20,012 nucleotides of DNA from an uncultured Bacillaceae bacterium (GCA_937983015.1 CALKAK010000151.1:1-20012), one strand, 5' to 3'. Counted from the first letter of the stretch, positions 5,381 to 13,255 are shown. Notes: generated by a model from the sequence alone, not told the origin. Numbers and translations: made by a program.

Positions 5381-6862
5381 ATGGCACTGACCTTTTCCGG
5401 GAAAATGGATTTACTCTATAAAAATGGTTTAGAGATTATTAAAGAAAACCAGGAAGCTATCAAGGGAGAATGGCACAACATCGTGCAGCAATATAAAAGA
5501 AACCATATAAAAATCGGTACATCGATGGAAAAAACCATGTACGTAATCTCCGATTTGCTCTTCAATGAAGATACCATGACAGAATATTGCCGAAATCAAG
5601 CAATTAAAATTAATCCCTTCATCATTACTTTCCTCGAAAATATAGTTTATAAAGTTATACAAGAAAAAGTAAGAAAGAATTCTAACGAACTGTTCGCCGT
5701 GCATTACTTTTTCACAAAATTATATGAAGAAATATATATACTTGAACAAGAAAATTTCCAGCAGTTATCGGATTTCCTCCAATATTTAGTCCGTTCTTTT
5801 CAATTACCTATTGAAACAATCGCCATCGTTCAAAAATCAAGAAACGATGATTATACTATCACTAATGTATACACTAAAAAGGAGAATCATTTTCTTGCAG
5901 AAAACATAAGATTGGAAGCGGATACAATTTATGAATTACTTGAACTTCTTTATGAAAAAATACATATTGCTTCTCATCCGGACTTTACACTCGTCCCTAT
6001 CCCGCATCATGAGATTGTACTCATCATCTGTTTACCAAAAAAAGATGTAACAACGATCACATCCTTTATCCACCTCATGTTAAAACTCCACCAGGACCAT
6101 CAAAAACATATCGACGCCATACGGCACTTACAAACATGGAAGGATTCCGTAATTTTGTTCAATGAAAAAGTCCTGTGTTCGCAATCATACAAAGAAGCCC
6201 TTCAAAACATCGCAAGCGGTTTCGTCGAATTTCTCCCTTTTGAGCGGAGCGCCCTTTTCTCATATAATAAAAGCAATCAGGAAGGGTTCGGTATATATGG
6301 ACATCAACTCGATCAAAACGAGATTCAAAAGATTTCAGAAAATATACAAAACCTGCCTCTTGTCCATAAACAATTGAAACTAATTCAATACTATGGAAAA
6401 AAATTAAAATACATCCAACCCCTATATATAGCCGATGTGAAAGGTATTTTTCCAAAACAATATGTGGAACAATTCCAACTAAACTCGGTCGTTATTGCTC
6501 CGATATATTTATCGTCCAATCTTAAGATATTAGGAGCTGCAATCCTTGATCAAGGTCCCGGCCGATTTTTTAAAATCGATAAGGAAACCTACTTTGCATT
6601 GATCAAATTTGGACAAAGCGCCGGAGAAATTCTTGCGAAATATAATAAAAATAAACATAATGAAAAAAAGTGGAATCTTTCACCACGGGAACGGGAAGTT
6701 TTACAGTTACTTTCTGAGGGTGCGTCAACTTTTGAGGCCGCGATCGAAATGAATTTAAGTGAATATACTGTACGTGATTATATATCGTCCATCATGCAAA
6801 AAATGAATGTAAAAAATCGAACCGAAGCAGTGGCAAAGGCTATCAGAGAAGGGGTCATATAG
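5381..6862 (+). CDS. LuxR-family transcriptional regulator with GAF-like sensor region
   Basis: The protein has 493 residues. The last 63 form a LuxR/GerE-type helix-turn-helix: LSPREREVLQLLSEGAS at about 433-449, then the recognition helix region LSEYTVRDYISSIMQKMNVKNRTEAV. Residues 265-405 look like a GAF domain (FASGFVEFLPFERSALF, then VVIAPIYLSSNLKILGAAIL, a typical GAF core strand pair). Residues 1-250 are mostly helical and unlike any sensor I can name. There is no receiver domain, transmembrane helix or ATPase motif, so it is probably a cytosolic one-component regulator responding to a ligand in the GAF-like region. A GGGAGGGG ribosome binding site lies nine bases before the ATG. It is divergent from the collagen-like gene, and LuxR-type proteins often control neighbouring genes, so regulation of the surface cluster is likely but unproven. 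Confidence 0.85.
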   Translation: MALTFSGKMDLLYKNGLEIIKENQEAIKGEWHNIVQQYKRNHIKIGTSMEKTMYVISDLLFNEDTMTEYCRNQAIKINPFIITFLENIVYKVIQEKVRKNSNELFAVHYFFTKLYEEIYILEQENFQQLSDFLQYLVRSFQLPIETIAIVQKSRNDDYTITNVYTKKENHFLAENIRLEADTIYELLELLYEKIHIASHPDFTLVPIPHHEIVLIICLPKKDVTTITSFIHLMLKLHQDHQKHIDAIRHLQTWKDSVILFNEKVLCSQSYKEALQNIASGFVEFLPFERSALFSYNKSNQEGFGIYGHQLDQNEIQKISENIQNLPLVHKQLKLIQYYGKKLKYIQPLYIADVKGIFPKQYVEQFQLNSVVIAPIYLSSNLKILGAAILDQGPGRFFKIDKETYFALIKFGQSAGEILAKYNKNKHNEKKWNLSPREREVLQLLSEGASTFEAAIEMNLSEYTVRDYISSIMQKMNVKNRTEAVAKAIREGVI

Positions 6863-6891
6863 AATAAGCTTTTTCGAATAAATTTAAAGAG

Positions 6892-6950
6892 ATACACCCG
6901 GTCATCTTTCGTTAGAAATTTAGGTTCCATAATCCTGGAGTGTATTTTTT
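6892..6950 (+). terminator. weak candidate terminator after the LuxR-type regulator
   Basis: ATACAC (6892-6897) can pair with GTGTAT (6940-6945), followed by a run of five T. The loop is long (42 bases), with only partial inner pairing (CGG with CC-TGG), so the structure is weaker than the others in this window. Confidence 0.35.
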
Positions 6951-7077
6951 ATATGATATTGAATCCTTATAGAATAGATAAATACACCTTTCAAAAAAAC
7001 GATGACGGTTTATGAATAATTTTTCAGGATTAGGAGAATTTATTACTATCAACTACAATAAAATTATGGAGGTAATA

Positions 7078-7188
7078 ATGGTTAAAGATTCACACGCACC
7101 TAAAAACAAAGCAAATGCTCCGTATAAATTGCCTGATGAACAAAGACGCGCAAAAGGTAAATCGAACACCCGTGGCAATAGAAATTAA
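7078..7188 (+). CDS. small basic protein, 36 residues (possible minor spore protein)
   Basis: An ATG preceded by TATGGAGGTAATA (GGAGG at ideal distance) opens 36 codons to TAA. The product begins MVKDSHAPKNKANAPYKLP and ends with a Lys/Arg/Asn-rich stretch (DEQRRAKGKSNTRG). It has no hydrophobic segment and no cysteine. A strong terminator starts four bases after the stop, so this is a complete single-gene unit. Size, basic composition and lack of hydrophobic core recall the minor small acid-soluble spore proteins (the SspL/SspM size class), but I do not recognise a specific family and saw no clear sigma-G promoter. It is unrelated in appearance to its neighbours. Confidence 0.75.
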   Translation: MVKDSHAPKNKANAPYKLPDEQRRAKGKSNTRGNRN

Positions 7189-7191
7189 ATG

Positions 7192-7219
7192 ATCTCCTTT
7201 AAACAAAGGAGATTTTTTT
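7192..7219 (+). terminator. terminator of the 36-residue protein gene
   Basis: ATCTCCTTT (7192-7200) pairs perfectly with AAAGGAGAT (7205-7213) around AAAC, followed by an unbroken T tract to 7219. Confidence 0.92.
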
Positions 7220-7311
7220 ATTCCCTCTGTTCACTTCCGAAATTTTTTACGAAATTTAATAAACTTTTTACTTTAAACATAGCAATTTTTGGGAAAAACT
7301 TCTAAACTACT

Positions 7312-7340
7312 TTGCCTAAATGTAACCATTTTCATATAAT
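7312..7340 (+). promoter_or_regulatory. sigma-A promoter of the MATE pseudogene
   Basis: TTGCCT (7312-7317), a 17-base spacer and a perfect TATAAT (7335-7340). It stands about 100 bases upstream of the first remnant codon of the broken efflux gene and remains well formed. Confidence 0.7.
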
Positions 7341-7441
7341 AGGGATATGTCTTTAATCACGACATTTTATTTTTTAATATCTGTTGTATGCAAGTGTGTT
7401 AGTTCTCTATAGTAAGTGAAAATAGAAAGAAGGTCATATAT

Positions 7442-8800
7442 TTGTCAAGCAGCAATGCGATTACTAATTTTACAACTGGTAATGTTACGCGTAATTAAGC
7501 AGTTTTTCAACCCCTATATTTTTATACGATTTTTTGCAAGCGGTTTATAGCATGGTCGATACGATCATCATCGGTAAATATGTTGGTAGTGCCGGTCTTT
7601 CGGGCGTTGCGATTGGCGGAGATATTTTTAACTTCCTAACTTTTTTAGCAGTGGGTTTTGTTACGGCTTCCCAGGTGTTAATCGCCCAGTCTATAGGCGC
7701 AAAAAAGCGTGATGAGATCGGTAATTTAATAGAAACTATTTTTTCATTCACCTTGTCATTGTCAATAGTTTTAAGTTGTATTGGATTTTAATCCGGGAAC
7801 CGATTTTAAACTGGATGAGTACACCACTTAAACGAGCCCCTTTGCCAGGATATGTCTTACAAACATAATAACAAGGACAGGTTTTTATTTTTGGTTACAA
7901 TATCGTCAGTGCGATATTTCGTGGATTTGGCGATGCGAAAGCCCCTTCGTTTTTGTCGCACTGGCAGCCGTGCTCAATATTTTCTTTGGCTTCATTTTCG
8001 TTGTCGGTTTAAAAATGAACACTTTTGGTGCCGCACTTGCTACAGTCATCAGTCAAGGATTCAGTTTTTTATTAGGTTTCATTTGTTTGTATAAAATGAA
8101 AGATGAAATTGGTCTTGAAATTAAATTAAAAAAATTCCGCATGAAATGGGCGTATTTAAAACCCTCGATTTTTCTAGGTACCCCAATGGCGTTTGAATCA
8201 GTATCCGTCCAATTTTCCATGCTTTTTGTTAATTCCTGGATCAATTCCTACAGGTCCTCATCTCAGCCATTTCAGCGATCGGGAACAAGATCGGTATGGT
8301 TAGGAACTTATTTGCGAACGCAATCACCATGTCATCGAGTTCGCTGATCGACCAGAATATCGGAGCGAGAAAATATTCGCGAGTACCACGGATTATTCGC
8401 GATTCTATTTTCATTAATGTATGTACTATTTTAATATTCAGCATCCTAATATTTCCGGAACAAATTTTTAGTGTTTTCACTAATAATCCGGAAATCCTCG
8501 CGATTGCCATGGAATACGTCCCTAATTCTTGTTTTAATCTATTCTTCCGCAGTTTTCCGTTCACCGATGAGCGCCTTGATCCGGAGAACAGGAAATTCCC
8601 GCTTGAATGTTACCGTTCCTCTGTTTGATGCCTATCTTGCCCGAATCGGTCTCGGTATATTACTCGGATTAGTTTTCGGTTTAGAATATCAGGGGTTCAG
8701 GTACGGGAATCCTCTAACTAGATTTATGCCAGTGATCATCGGGGGAATATATTTCTTCTCAGGCAATTGGCAATCGAGGAGTCATCTGTTGGAAAATTAA
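7442..8800 (+). pseudogene. MATE-family multidrug efflux transporter, multiply frameshifted
   Basis: Joining frames reconstructs one MATE transporter (Na+- or H+-coupled drug export, normally 12 helices, about 450 residues). A TTG start at 7442 after AGAAAGAAGG begins with ...ITNFTTGNVTRN and stops at 7496. The second frame continues FSTPIFLYDFLQAVYSMVD and VGSAGLSGVAIGGDI to a stop at 7789. The third gives ILIREPILNWMSTP, then tandem TAA TAA at 7867-7872, then GYNIVSAIFRGFGDAKAP. The fourth (from about 7945) gives VALAAVLNIFFG and FLGTPMAFESVSVQFSM. The fifth (from about 8254) gives VLISAISAIGNKIGMVRN. The sixth (from about 8525) gives ARIGLGILLGLVFGLEYQGF to the stop at 8800. At least five frame changes plus two in-frame stops rule out a functional product. 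Family markers are retained along the full length, so the decay is by scattered small indels, not by one large deletion. Confidence 0.9.
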
Positions 8801-8842
8801 TAGTTTACGATAAAAGAACTTTATGACCTCATATAAAAAAAG

Positions 8843-8887
8843 AAAATCAGACATCCTGCCTGATGTGCATGGTTGTCTGATTTTTTT
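8843..8887. terminator. bidirectional terminator between MATE remnant and acidic-protein gene
   Basis: AAAATCAGACA (8843-8853) pairs with TGTCTGATTTT (8874-8884) around a 20-base loop. Plus-strand T run 8881-8887; on the minus strand the A-rich left flank supplies a T-rich run as well. It serves the two convergent units. Confidence 0.8.
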
Positions 8888-8917
8888 ATGATTTATTTTG
8901 TTTCAGCGTTTTAGCAA

Positions 8918-9712
8918 TCAGTCAACTTTATGATCGATTGTCTCATTTTGCTCATCTAGTGTATCATGATTTTCCTGATTTTCATTACCTGGGGAATCTT
9001 CTCCTGGTTCTTGATTGTCTATAGGTTCATTTCCCGGTTCTTCGCCATCTTCAGGCTTTTCACCATCTATAGGTTCTTCACCTTTATCAGGTTGTTCCTT
9101 ATCAATAGGTTCATCACGAGTCCCGGGTACCTTATCGCTAATGTGTTCTTCATCATTAGCCGGTTGGTCATCTTGATCAAGCTTGTTCGTGTTGTTCACA
9201 TCATTATTTTGTCCTTCTTCATTTCCTGTGGATCGATCGTTTTTACTAGAGCGAGCCCCCTCTTGTTCGTTTTTATACGATGGTAGGAATCCTTTATTTT
9301 CCTGCTCACCCTTTTTTCCATGGTGTGATAAAGATGATTTTTCGTTCGTTTTTTGGGATTCTATTAAACTCTCTTTTTGCCCATCGTTTTCTCCAGTTTC
9401 GGCGGTTTCATCACTCGATGTTTTCATATTCTCGTTTTGTCCGGATTCTTTAATCATGGAATCTTTCTCTGCTTGCTCTAATTCAATGACAGGGAAATCT
9501 TCCCCTTTTGACTCTTTTTCCGTTATTTGTTCAGCAGTATTTGCTTTCTCTTGTTCTGTAATATTTGTACGTTCTGTTTCACTCGTAGTTACTGAATGGA
9601 CTACAGCAGCACCTCCTGTCAACAATACGAGGAATATACTTAATAGCGATATTTTTTGTTCAATGGTCAAGTGCGAAAACCGTATGTTTCTCATTCTTTT
9701 TAAAAACCGCAT
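8918..9712 (-). CDS. membrane-anchored acidic, repeat-rich protein (unknown function)
   Basis: The protein has 264 residues and matches no family I recognise. A short basic cytoplasmic stretch (RFLKRMRNIRF) and one hydrophobic helix at about 20-38 (ISLLSIFLVLLTGGAAVV) are followed by more than 220 residues of hydrophilic, disorder-prone sequence dominated by Glu, Asp, Asn, Gln, Lys and Gly. Near the C-terminus imperfect repeats of the kind DEPIDKEQPDKGEEPIDGEKP recur. The protein has no cysteine. The ATG at 9712-9710 was chosen over an in-frame start 27 bases upstream because GGGGGAAGC lies at ideal spacing before it. It has the same architecture as the last gene of the surface operon (205-1125), one helix and an acidic tail, but no visible sequence kinship. 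Low-complexity tails of this kind occur on wall-spanning Bacillaceae proteins; a topology with the tail outside is predicted. Confidence 0.75.
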   Translation of the reverse strand: MRFLKRMRNIRFSHLTIEQKISLLSIFLVLLTGGAAVVHSVTTSETERTNITEQEKANTAEQITEKESKGEDFPVIELEQAEKDSMIKESGQNENMKTSSDETAETGENDGQKESLIESQKTNEKSSLSHHGKKGEQENKGFLPSYKNEQEGARSSKNDRSTGNEEGQNNDVNNTNKLDQDDQPANDEEHISDKVPGTRDEPIDKEQPDKGEEPIDGEKPEDGEEPGNEPIDNQEPGEDSPGNENQENHDTLDEQNETIDHKVD

Positions 9713-9964
9713 CAAAGCTTCCCCCATTCTTAATAACAACCAAGTATTCGGTAGGCAATCGAACCGGAGCCCGGTGATGTTTCATTTCTCTATGATTTCA
9801 TTTACAAATAACCCTGCATATTGGAGGAAATTCCTGCCGGTCCTTTTTTACTTATACAATACCATAAATTATCAGAAAAAATCATAAAAACAAGAAAATT
9901 TTCCTATCGGCTCTAAACCTTGTAAAAGATTCTTTTAACGCGAATTCCTTGTATTTGCTACGAA

Positions 9965-10612
9965 TCATTCGATCACTTCTATCCTCCTTTGACAGATTCC
10001 AGCTAAAGGACAGCCGTCACAGATCGGCTTCTTCCGGCAGTGCCTTTTGGCATGTTCAACTAATAGCGCGTGATATTCGTTATATACTTGTAAACTTCTG
10101 GGGATATTCCCTTCAACTTTTTGCTGAAATTCATCATAAGCTTGTGGCATATCCAAGCCAACTCTATAAAAAATCCGCCGCGTGTATGCATCGACGACGA
10201 AAAAGGGTTTATCCAAAGCATATAGGAGAATACAATCAGCGGTTTCCTTACCGATTCCATAAATCCTTAAAAGCTCATTCCGTAAGCACGTTCCTTCATG
10301 TGCTTTTACTTTCTCTAAATCGAACTCATAAGCTTTAAACCAATGTAAAAAAGAAAAAATTCGTCGCGCTTTCACATTGTAAAAGCCTGCGGGGCGAATC
10401 AATCGTGCCAATTCTTCAACTGATAATGTTTCCAATTTCTCCGGTACAAGCCAGGGTTTTAATTGTTGAATCGCCTTTTCAACATTATTCCAGTTCGTCC
10501 CCTGCACTAATATCGCACCGATCATCATTTCAAAAGGACTGTCTGCCGGCCACCAGTTCTGGGGACCGTATGCTTTGTACAGACGGTTATATATATTCAT
10601 AAAAATCGCCAT
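9965..10612 (-). CDS. endonuclease III-related DNA glycosylase (HhH-GPD, iron-sulfur)
   Basis: The protein has 215 residues, the size of endonuclease III. A helix-hairpin-helix is seen at about 112-128 (LLRIYGIGKETADCIL), followed by VVDAYTRR with the catalytic Asp at 141. The position of the endonuclease III lysine (GVGRKTA in E. coli) holds Glu123, so a bifunctional lyase is unlikely and a monofunctional base-excision glycosylase is expected. The C-terminus has Cys192-x5-Cys198-x2-Cys201-x5-Cys207, a 4Fe-4S loop one residue shorter in the first gap than in E. coli Nth. LVQGTNWNNVEKAI (35-48) is typical of the endonuclease III-related group that includes Helicobacter MagIII, which removes 3-methyladenine; the substrate here is not known. 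I chose the ATG at 10612-10610 because GAGGAG lies seven bases upstream. This is not the main nth gene. Confidence 0.88.
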   Translation of the reverse strand: MAIFMNIYNRLYKAYGPQNWWPADSPFEMMIGAILVQGTNWNNVEKAIQQLKPWLVPEKLETLSVEELARLIRPAGFYNVKARRIFSFLHWFKAYEFDLEKVKAHEGTCLRNELLRIYGIGKETADCILLYALDKPFFVVDAYTRRIFYRVGLDMPQAYDEFQQKVEGNIPRSLQVYNEYHALLVEHAKRHCRKKPICDGCPLAGICQRRIEVIE

Positions 10613-10639
10613 GAACCTACTCCTCATCGTCCCATTGAT

Positions 10640-10662
10640 AAGTTTTATTTATGATAAAACTT
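10640..10662. promoter_or_regulatory. 9-5-9 inverted repeat between divergent genes (possible operator)
   Basis: AAGTTTTAT (10640-10648) and ATAAAACTT (10654-10662) are perfect inverted copies around TTATG. The repeat sits between the divergent glycosylase and permease genes, just upstream of two TATAAT sequences (10671-10676 and 10699-10704) facing the permease. No T run follows on either strand, which argues against a terminator. Confidence 0.45.
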
Positions 10663-10675
10663 AAATATTATATAA

Positions 10676-10704
10676 TTCACTTATCGGTTGGTGCCATTTA
10701 TAAT
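10676..10704 (+). promoter_or_regulatory. possible promoter of the TSUP permease gene
   Basis: TTCACT (10676-10681), 17 bases, TATAAT (10699-10704). Start of transcription would fall near 10711, leaving a leader of only about 17 bases, barely enough for the ribosome binding site. The other TATAAT (10671-10676) is an alternative with a poorer -35. Confidence 0.4.
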
Positions 10705-10727
10705 GGCTATGGAGGAGGTAACTGACG

Positions 10728-11465
10728 GTGGAATATCTGCTTATATTTTTGGTTGGAGTGATCGGTACCTCCATTGGTACTTTGGCAGGCGGTGGCGGAT
10801 TTATTACTTTACCGATGTTGCTTCTTTTAGGTACACCCATTCATTCCGCCATCGGTGTGAATAAAGTTTCGAATACGATCAGTTCATTTAGCAGTTTTTT
10901 CTATCTCTTTCGGAACAAGAAGATAAAATTAAAAGAATCATTTTGGATCATCCCTGTCAGTCTTGCAGGAGGAATAAGCGGTAGCTTTATTGCATCTATG
11001 CTTAATGCTGACTATATGTATATCATAGCGATCGTATTGTTAATCGCATCATTTATTTTTTCCGTGATCCGAAAAGATTGGTTCTCCGGGGAACCAAGAC
11101 CGATTCCAAAAATTTTATCCATGCTAGGAATTTATGCGATTGGAATATATAATGGACTATTCGGTCCAGGACAGGCAACGTTGATGATGTATTTTTTCGG
11201 CTTTTTAAAAGTTTCCTATATTAAGACCATCGGTTTTGTAAGGCTGGCGTCCTTTTCTAGTAGTTTTGGTGCTGCGGTTATATACATTTTAAATGGTCAT
11301 GTAATCTGGTTGACAGCGATTTGTTTGATCCTTGGTTCGGTAACCGGAGCCCAAATTGGTGTGCGTGTTGCAGAAAAATTACAGCCCAAATTTGTAAAAA
11401 TCTTACTGCAAATCGTGACGATCGCCTTGATCGTCCAGATCATCGTCCAGCAATTTTCCTCATAA
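10728..11465 (+). CDS. TSUP (TauE/SafE) family membrane permease
   Basis: This 245-residue protein is an integral membrane protein with seven or eight hydrophobic helices. It shows the family hallmarks in order: GTLAGGGGFITLPMLLLLG at about 17-35, SAIGVNKVSNT, a second-half repeat GIYNGLFGPGQATLMM at about 141-156, and GSVTGAQIGVRVAEKL near the C-terminus, which is the usual inverted two-fold repeat of TSUP proteins. The family exports or imports small organosulfur and carboxylate anions (sulfite, sulfoacetate, taurine-related); the substrate cannot be told from sequence and no sulfur gene is adjacent. GTG start; GGAGGAGGT at 10711-10719 decides it. Single-gene unit closed by the terminator at 11478-11509. 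Confidence 0.88.
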   Translation: MEYLLIFLVGVIGTSIGTLAGGGGFITLPMLLLLGTPIHSAIGVNKVSNTISSFSSFFYLFRNKKIKLKESFWIIPVSLAGGISGSFIASMLNADYMYIIAIVLLIASFIFSVIRKDWFSGEPRPIPKILSMLGIYAIGIYNGLFGPGQATLMMYFFGFLKVSYIKTIGFVRLASFSSSFGAAVIYILNGHVIWLTAICLILGSVTGAQIGVRVAEKLQPKFVKILLQIVTIALIVQIIVQQFSS

Positions 11466-11477
11466 TTCTCACCGTTC

Positions 11478-11509
11478 AAAAAGCCGCAGCACGATCGCTG
11501 CGGCTTTTT
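11478..11509. terminator. bidirectional terminator between permease and tyrS
   Basis: AAAAAGCCGCAGC (11478-11490) and GCTGCGGCTTTTT (11497-11509) form a perfect 13-base stem with loop ACGATC. A and T runs on both sides serve the convergent permease and tyrS. Confidence 0.93.
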
Positions 11510-11527
11510 CGTCTAGAAATATAAAAG

Positions 11528-12784
11528 TTAGCGAATTAAGAAGTACTTCTTTTTCCCCCTACGTATAATCGTATATTTTCCTTCGATTTTATCAGCATCA
11601 CTCAACTCGTATTGAAGATCGGTGATCCGTTCGCCATTGATATAGATCGCACCGTTTTTGATATCTTCTCGCGCTTGGCGTTTGGAAGGGGTAATATTCG
11701 CCTGGACGAGTAATTCAACAAGATTGGTGATGTTTTCTCGATTTTCAAAAGAAGGTACATCTTTAAAACCTTGTTCAATCTCCTGGGCTGTTAACTCTTT
11801 GATATTTCCGCTAAATAATGCCTCGGAAATCCGGACGGCTTGCTCGAGTGCCTTTTCCCCATGAACAAGTCTCGTCATTTCTTCTGCCAGTGCTTTCTGA
11901 GCAAAACGCTTTTCCGGTTGTTCCTCGGTTAAGCGCGCGAGCTCATCGATTTCCTCATGGGAGAGGAACGTGAAATATTTCAAGTATTTGACGACGTCCC
12001 GATCATCGGTATTGATCCAGAACTGATAAAATTCATAAGGGGTTGTTTTCTCCGCGTCAAGCCATACAGCATTACCTTCCGTTTTTCCGAATTTCGTACC
12101 GTCAGCTTTGGTGACAAGGGGAACGGTAAGTCCATATGCTTTCGCCTCATCACCTTTCACTTTACGGATCAGTTCTAAACCGGCGGTGATATTACCCCAT
12201 TGATCGCTCCCACCCACTTGTAAACGACAGTTTTCCGTTTCGTACAATTTCAAGAAATCCAGCGCCTGTAAGATTTGGTAGCTAAATTCTGTAAAAGATA
12301 TTCCCGACTCCAGTCGCGACTGAACGGATTCCTTGGCCAACATGTAATTCAAACTGAAGTTTTTTCCGATGTCACGCAGGAATGTAATAACGTCCATATC
12401 TCCTGTCCATTGGTAATTATTGGTTACCATGGCGGGATTATCCTTACGATCAAAATCCAAAAAGCGAGAAAGCTGTTCTTTAATTTTTTCTACCCATTCC
12501 ATTACCGTTTCCACCGGATTTAAAGTTCGTTCCGTCTTTTTCCCACTCGGATCACCGATCAATCCTGTTGCTCCACCGACAAGTGCGATCGGGCGATGTC
12601 CGGCGAGCTGGAAGCGACGTAACATCAAAATAGGAAGTAAATGTCCGATATGCAAACTATCCGCTGTAGGATCGAAACCAACGTATAAGGTAATCTTTTC
12701 TTCCGATAATAATTTCCGCAGTCCTTCTTCATCGGTTATTTGTTGAATTAATCCCCTGTATTGTAAATCATCTAATAAATGCAT
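11528..12784 (-). CDS. tyrS: tyrosyl-tRNA synthetase
   Basis: The protein has 418 residues, close to the usual 420 of the bacterial TyrS type. It charges tRNA-Tyr with tyrosine using ATP, in the cytosol. Class I signatures: HIGH at 45-48 within FDPTADSLHIGHLLP, the tyrosine-binding VGGSDQWGNITAG at about 190-202, and KFGKT at 231-235 in place of KMSKS, as is usual for this TyrS subtype. The C-terminal 65 residues are an S4 RNA-binding domain (TPSKRQAREDIKNGAIYING). AAAGGAG lies eight bases before the ATG. Expression is controlled by the T-box leader just upstream (12810-13062). Confidence 0.97.
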   Translation of the reverse strand: MHLLDDLQYRGLIQQITDEEGLRKLLSEEKITLYVGFDPTADSLHIGHLLPILMLRRFQLAGHRPIALVGGATGLIGDPSGKKTERTLNPVETVMEWVEKIKEQLSRFLDFDRKDNPAMVTNNYQWTGDMDVITFLRDIGKNFSLNYMLAKESVQSRLESGISFTEFSYQILQALDFLKLYETENCRLQVGGSDQWGNITAGLELIRKVKGDEAKAYGLTVPLVTKADGTKFGKTEGNAVWLDAEKTTPYEFYQFWINTDDRDVVKYLKYFTFLSHEEIDELARLTEEQPEKRFAQKALAEEMTRLVHGEKALEQAVRISEALFSGNIKELTAQEIEQGFKDVPSFENRENITNLVELLVQANITPSKRQAREDIKNGAIYINGERITDLQYELSDADKIEGKYTIIRRGKKKYFLIR

Positions 12785-12809
12785 CGCTATTACTCCTTTT
12801 TCTTTTATT

Positions 12810-13062
12810 CAAAAATAAAACCCTCCGACAATGTCGAAGGGACGAACGATCGCGGTACCACCCTACTTGAGGACAGATATTAAAAGAGTTTCTGCCCTCC
12901 ACTCGTTTTGATAACGGTTTTTCCCGTTCACTGCTACTTGAAATGTTCACAGTGAAAGCTCGGGGACGTAATTCGCCCTTCTATTTGTGCTGGTTTGCAC
13001 CACCCACCAGCTCTCTAGAACAGGGATAGAAACGGCTACTGAATCCCGTCATTGCTAACTTT
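12810..13062 (-). promoter_or_regulatory. T-box leader controlling tyrS (UAC specifier)
   Basis: On the minus strand the T-box core AGGGTGGTACCGCG is at 12851-12864. It is followed by a terminator hairpin, CCCTTCGACA/TGTCGGAGGG with a T-rich run (12812-12840), and then the tyrS ribosome binding site. Upstream lies a long stem I region. In it GAATTACGTCCC presents UAC (complement of 12968-12970) just 5' of the basal stem strand, as expected for a tyrosine specifier. Uncharged tRNA-Tyr should pair with UAC and with UGGU in the T-box bulge to stabilise the antiterminator. A TTGACA on the minus strand at 13101-13106 may be the -35 of the promoter; its -10 is poor, so it is not called separately. 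Confidence 0.92.
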
Positions 13063-13249
13063 TTAATTGTAATCCTATAATTACCATAATTAAATTCAGT
13101 TGTCAATAAAGGTGAAAAACAGATTATGAACGCTCGATCACGAATTAAGGATCAACAAGGCCAAAAGATTTTAGATCCCTTTTTAAGCAAATGAATTGAA
13201 GATAGTCGCTTCTCCGCGGAAAAAGGTCACTAAATAATGATTTCTGTGC

Positions 13250-13255
13250 TATAAT
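13250..13255 (+). promoter_or_regulatory. extended -10 promoter of the class A PBP gene
   Basis: A perfect TATAAT preceded by TG one base upstream (TGCTATAAT), an extended -10 element. No good -35 is found at 16-18 bases, which extended -10 promoters tolerate. Start of transcription near 13262, about 46 bases before the ATG. Confidence 0.6.

Noticed and set aside
7011..7060. Sigma-G-like promoter (TGAATA ... ATTACTA) before the 36-codon gene
   Set aside because: The spacer is about 23 bases instead of 17-18, so it cannot be used to support a spore role.
9183..9887. Plus-strand open frame of 234 codons opposite the acidic-protein gene
   Set aside because: Ser/Phe/Cys-rich product is the antisense image of Glu/Lys/Asp codons; no ribosome binding site, while the minus-strand gene has a strong one.
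9713..9964. GC-richer stretch with short inverted pieces (CCGGGCTCCGG, TTCG...CGAA) upstream of the acidic-protein gene, considered as a riboswitch
   Set aside because: No match to the c-di-GMP, c-di-AMP, guanidine or fluoride aptamer cores I know, and no terminator switch; nothing else supportable in the interval.
12768..12950. 60-codon minus-strand frame upstream of tyrS
   Set aside because: It runs through the T-box antiterminator and terminator; the RNA structure explains the sequence.
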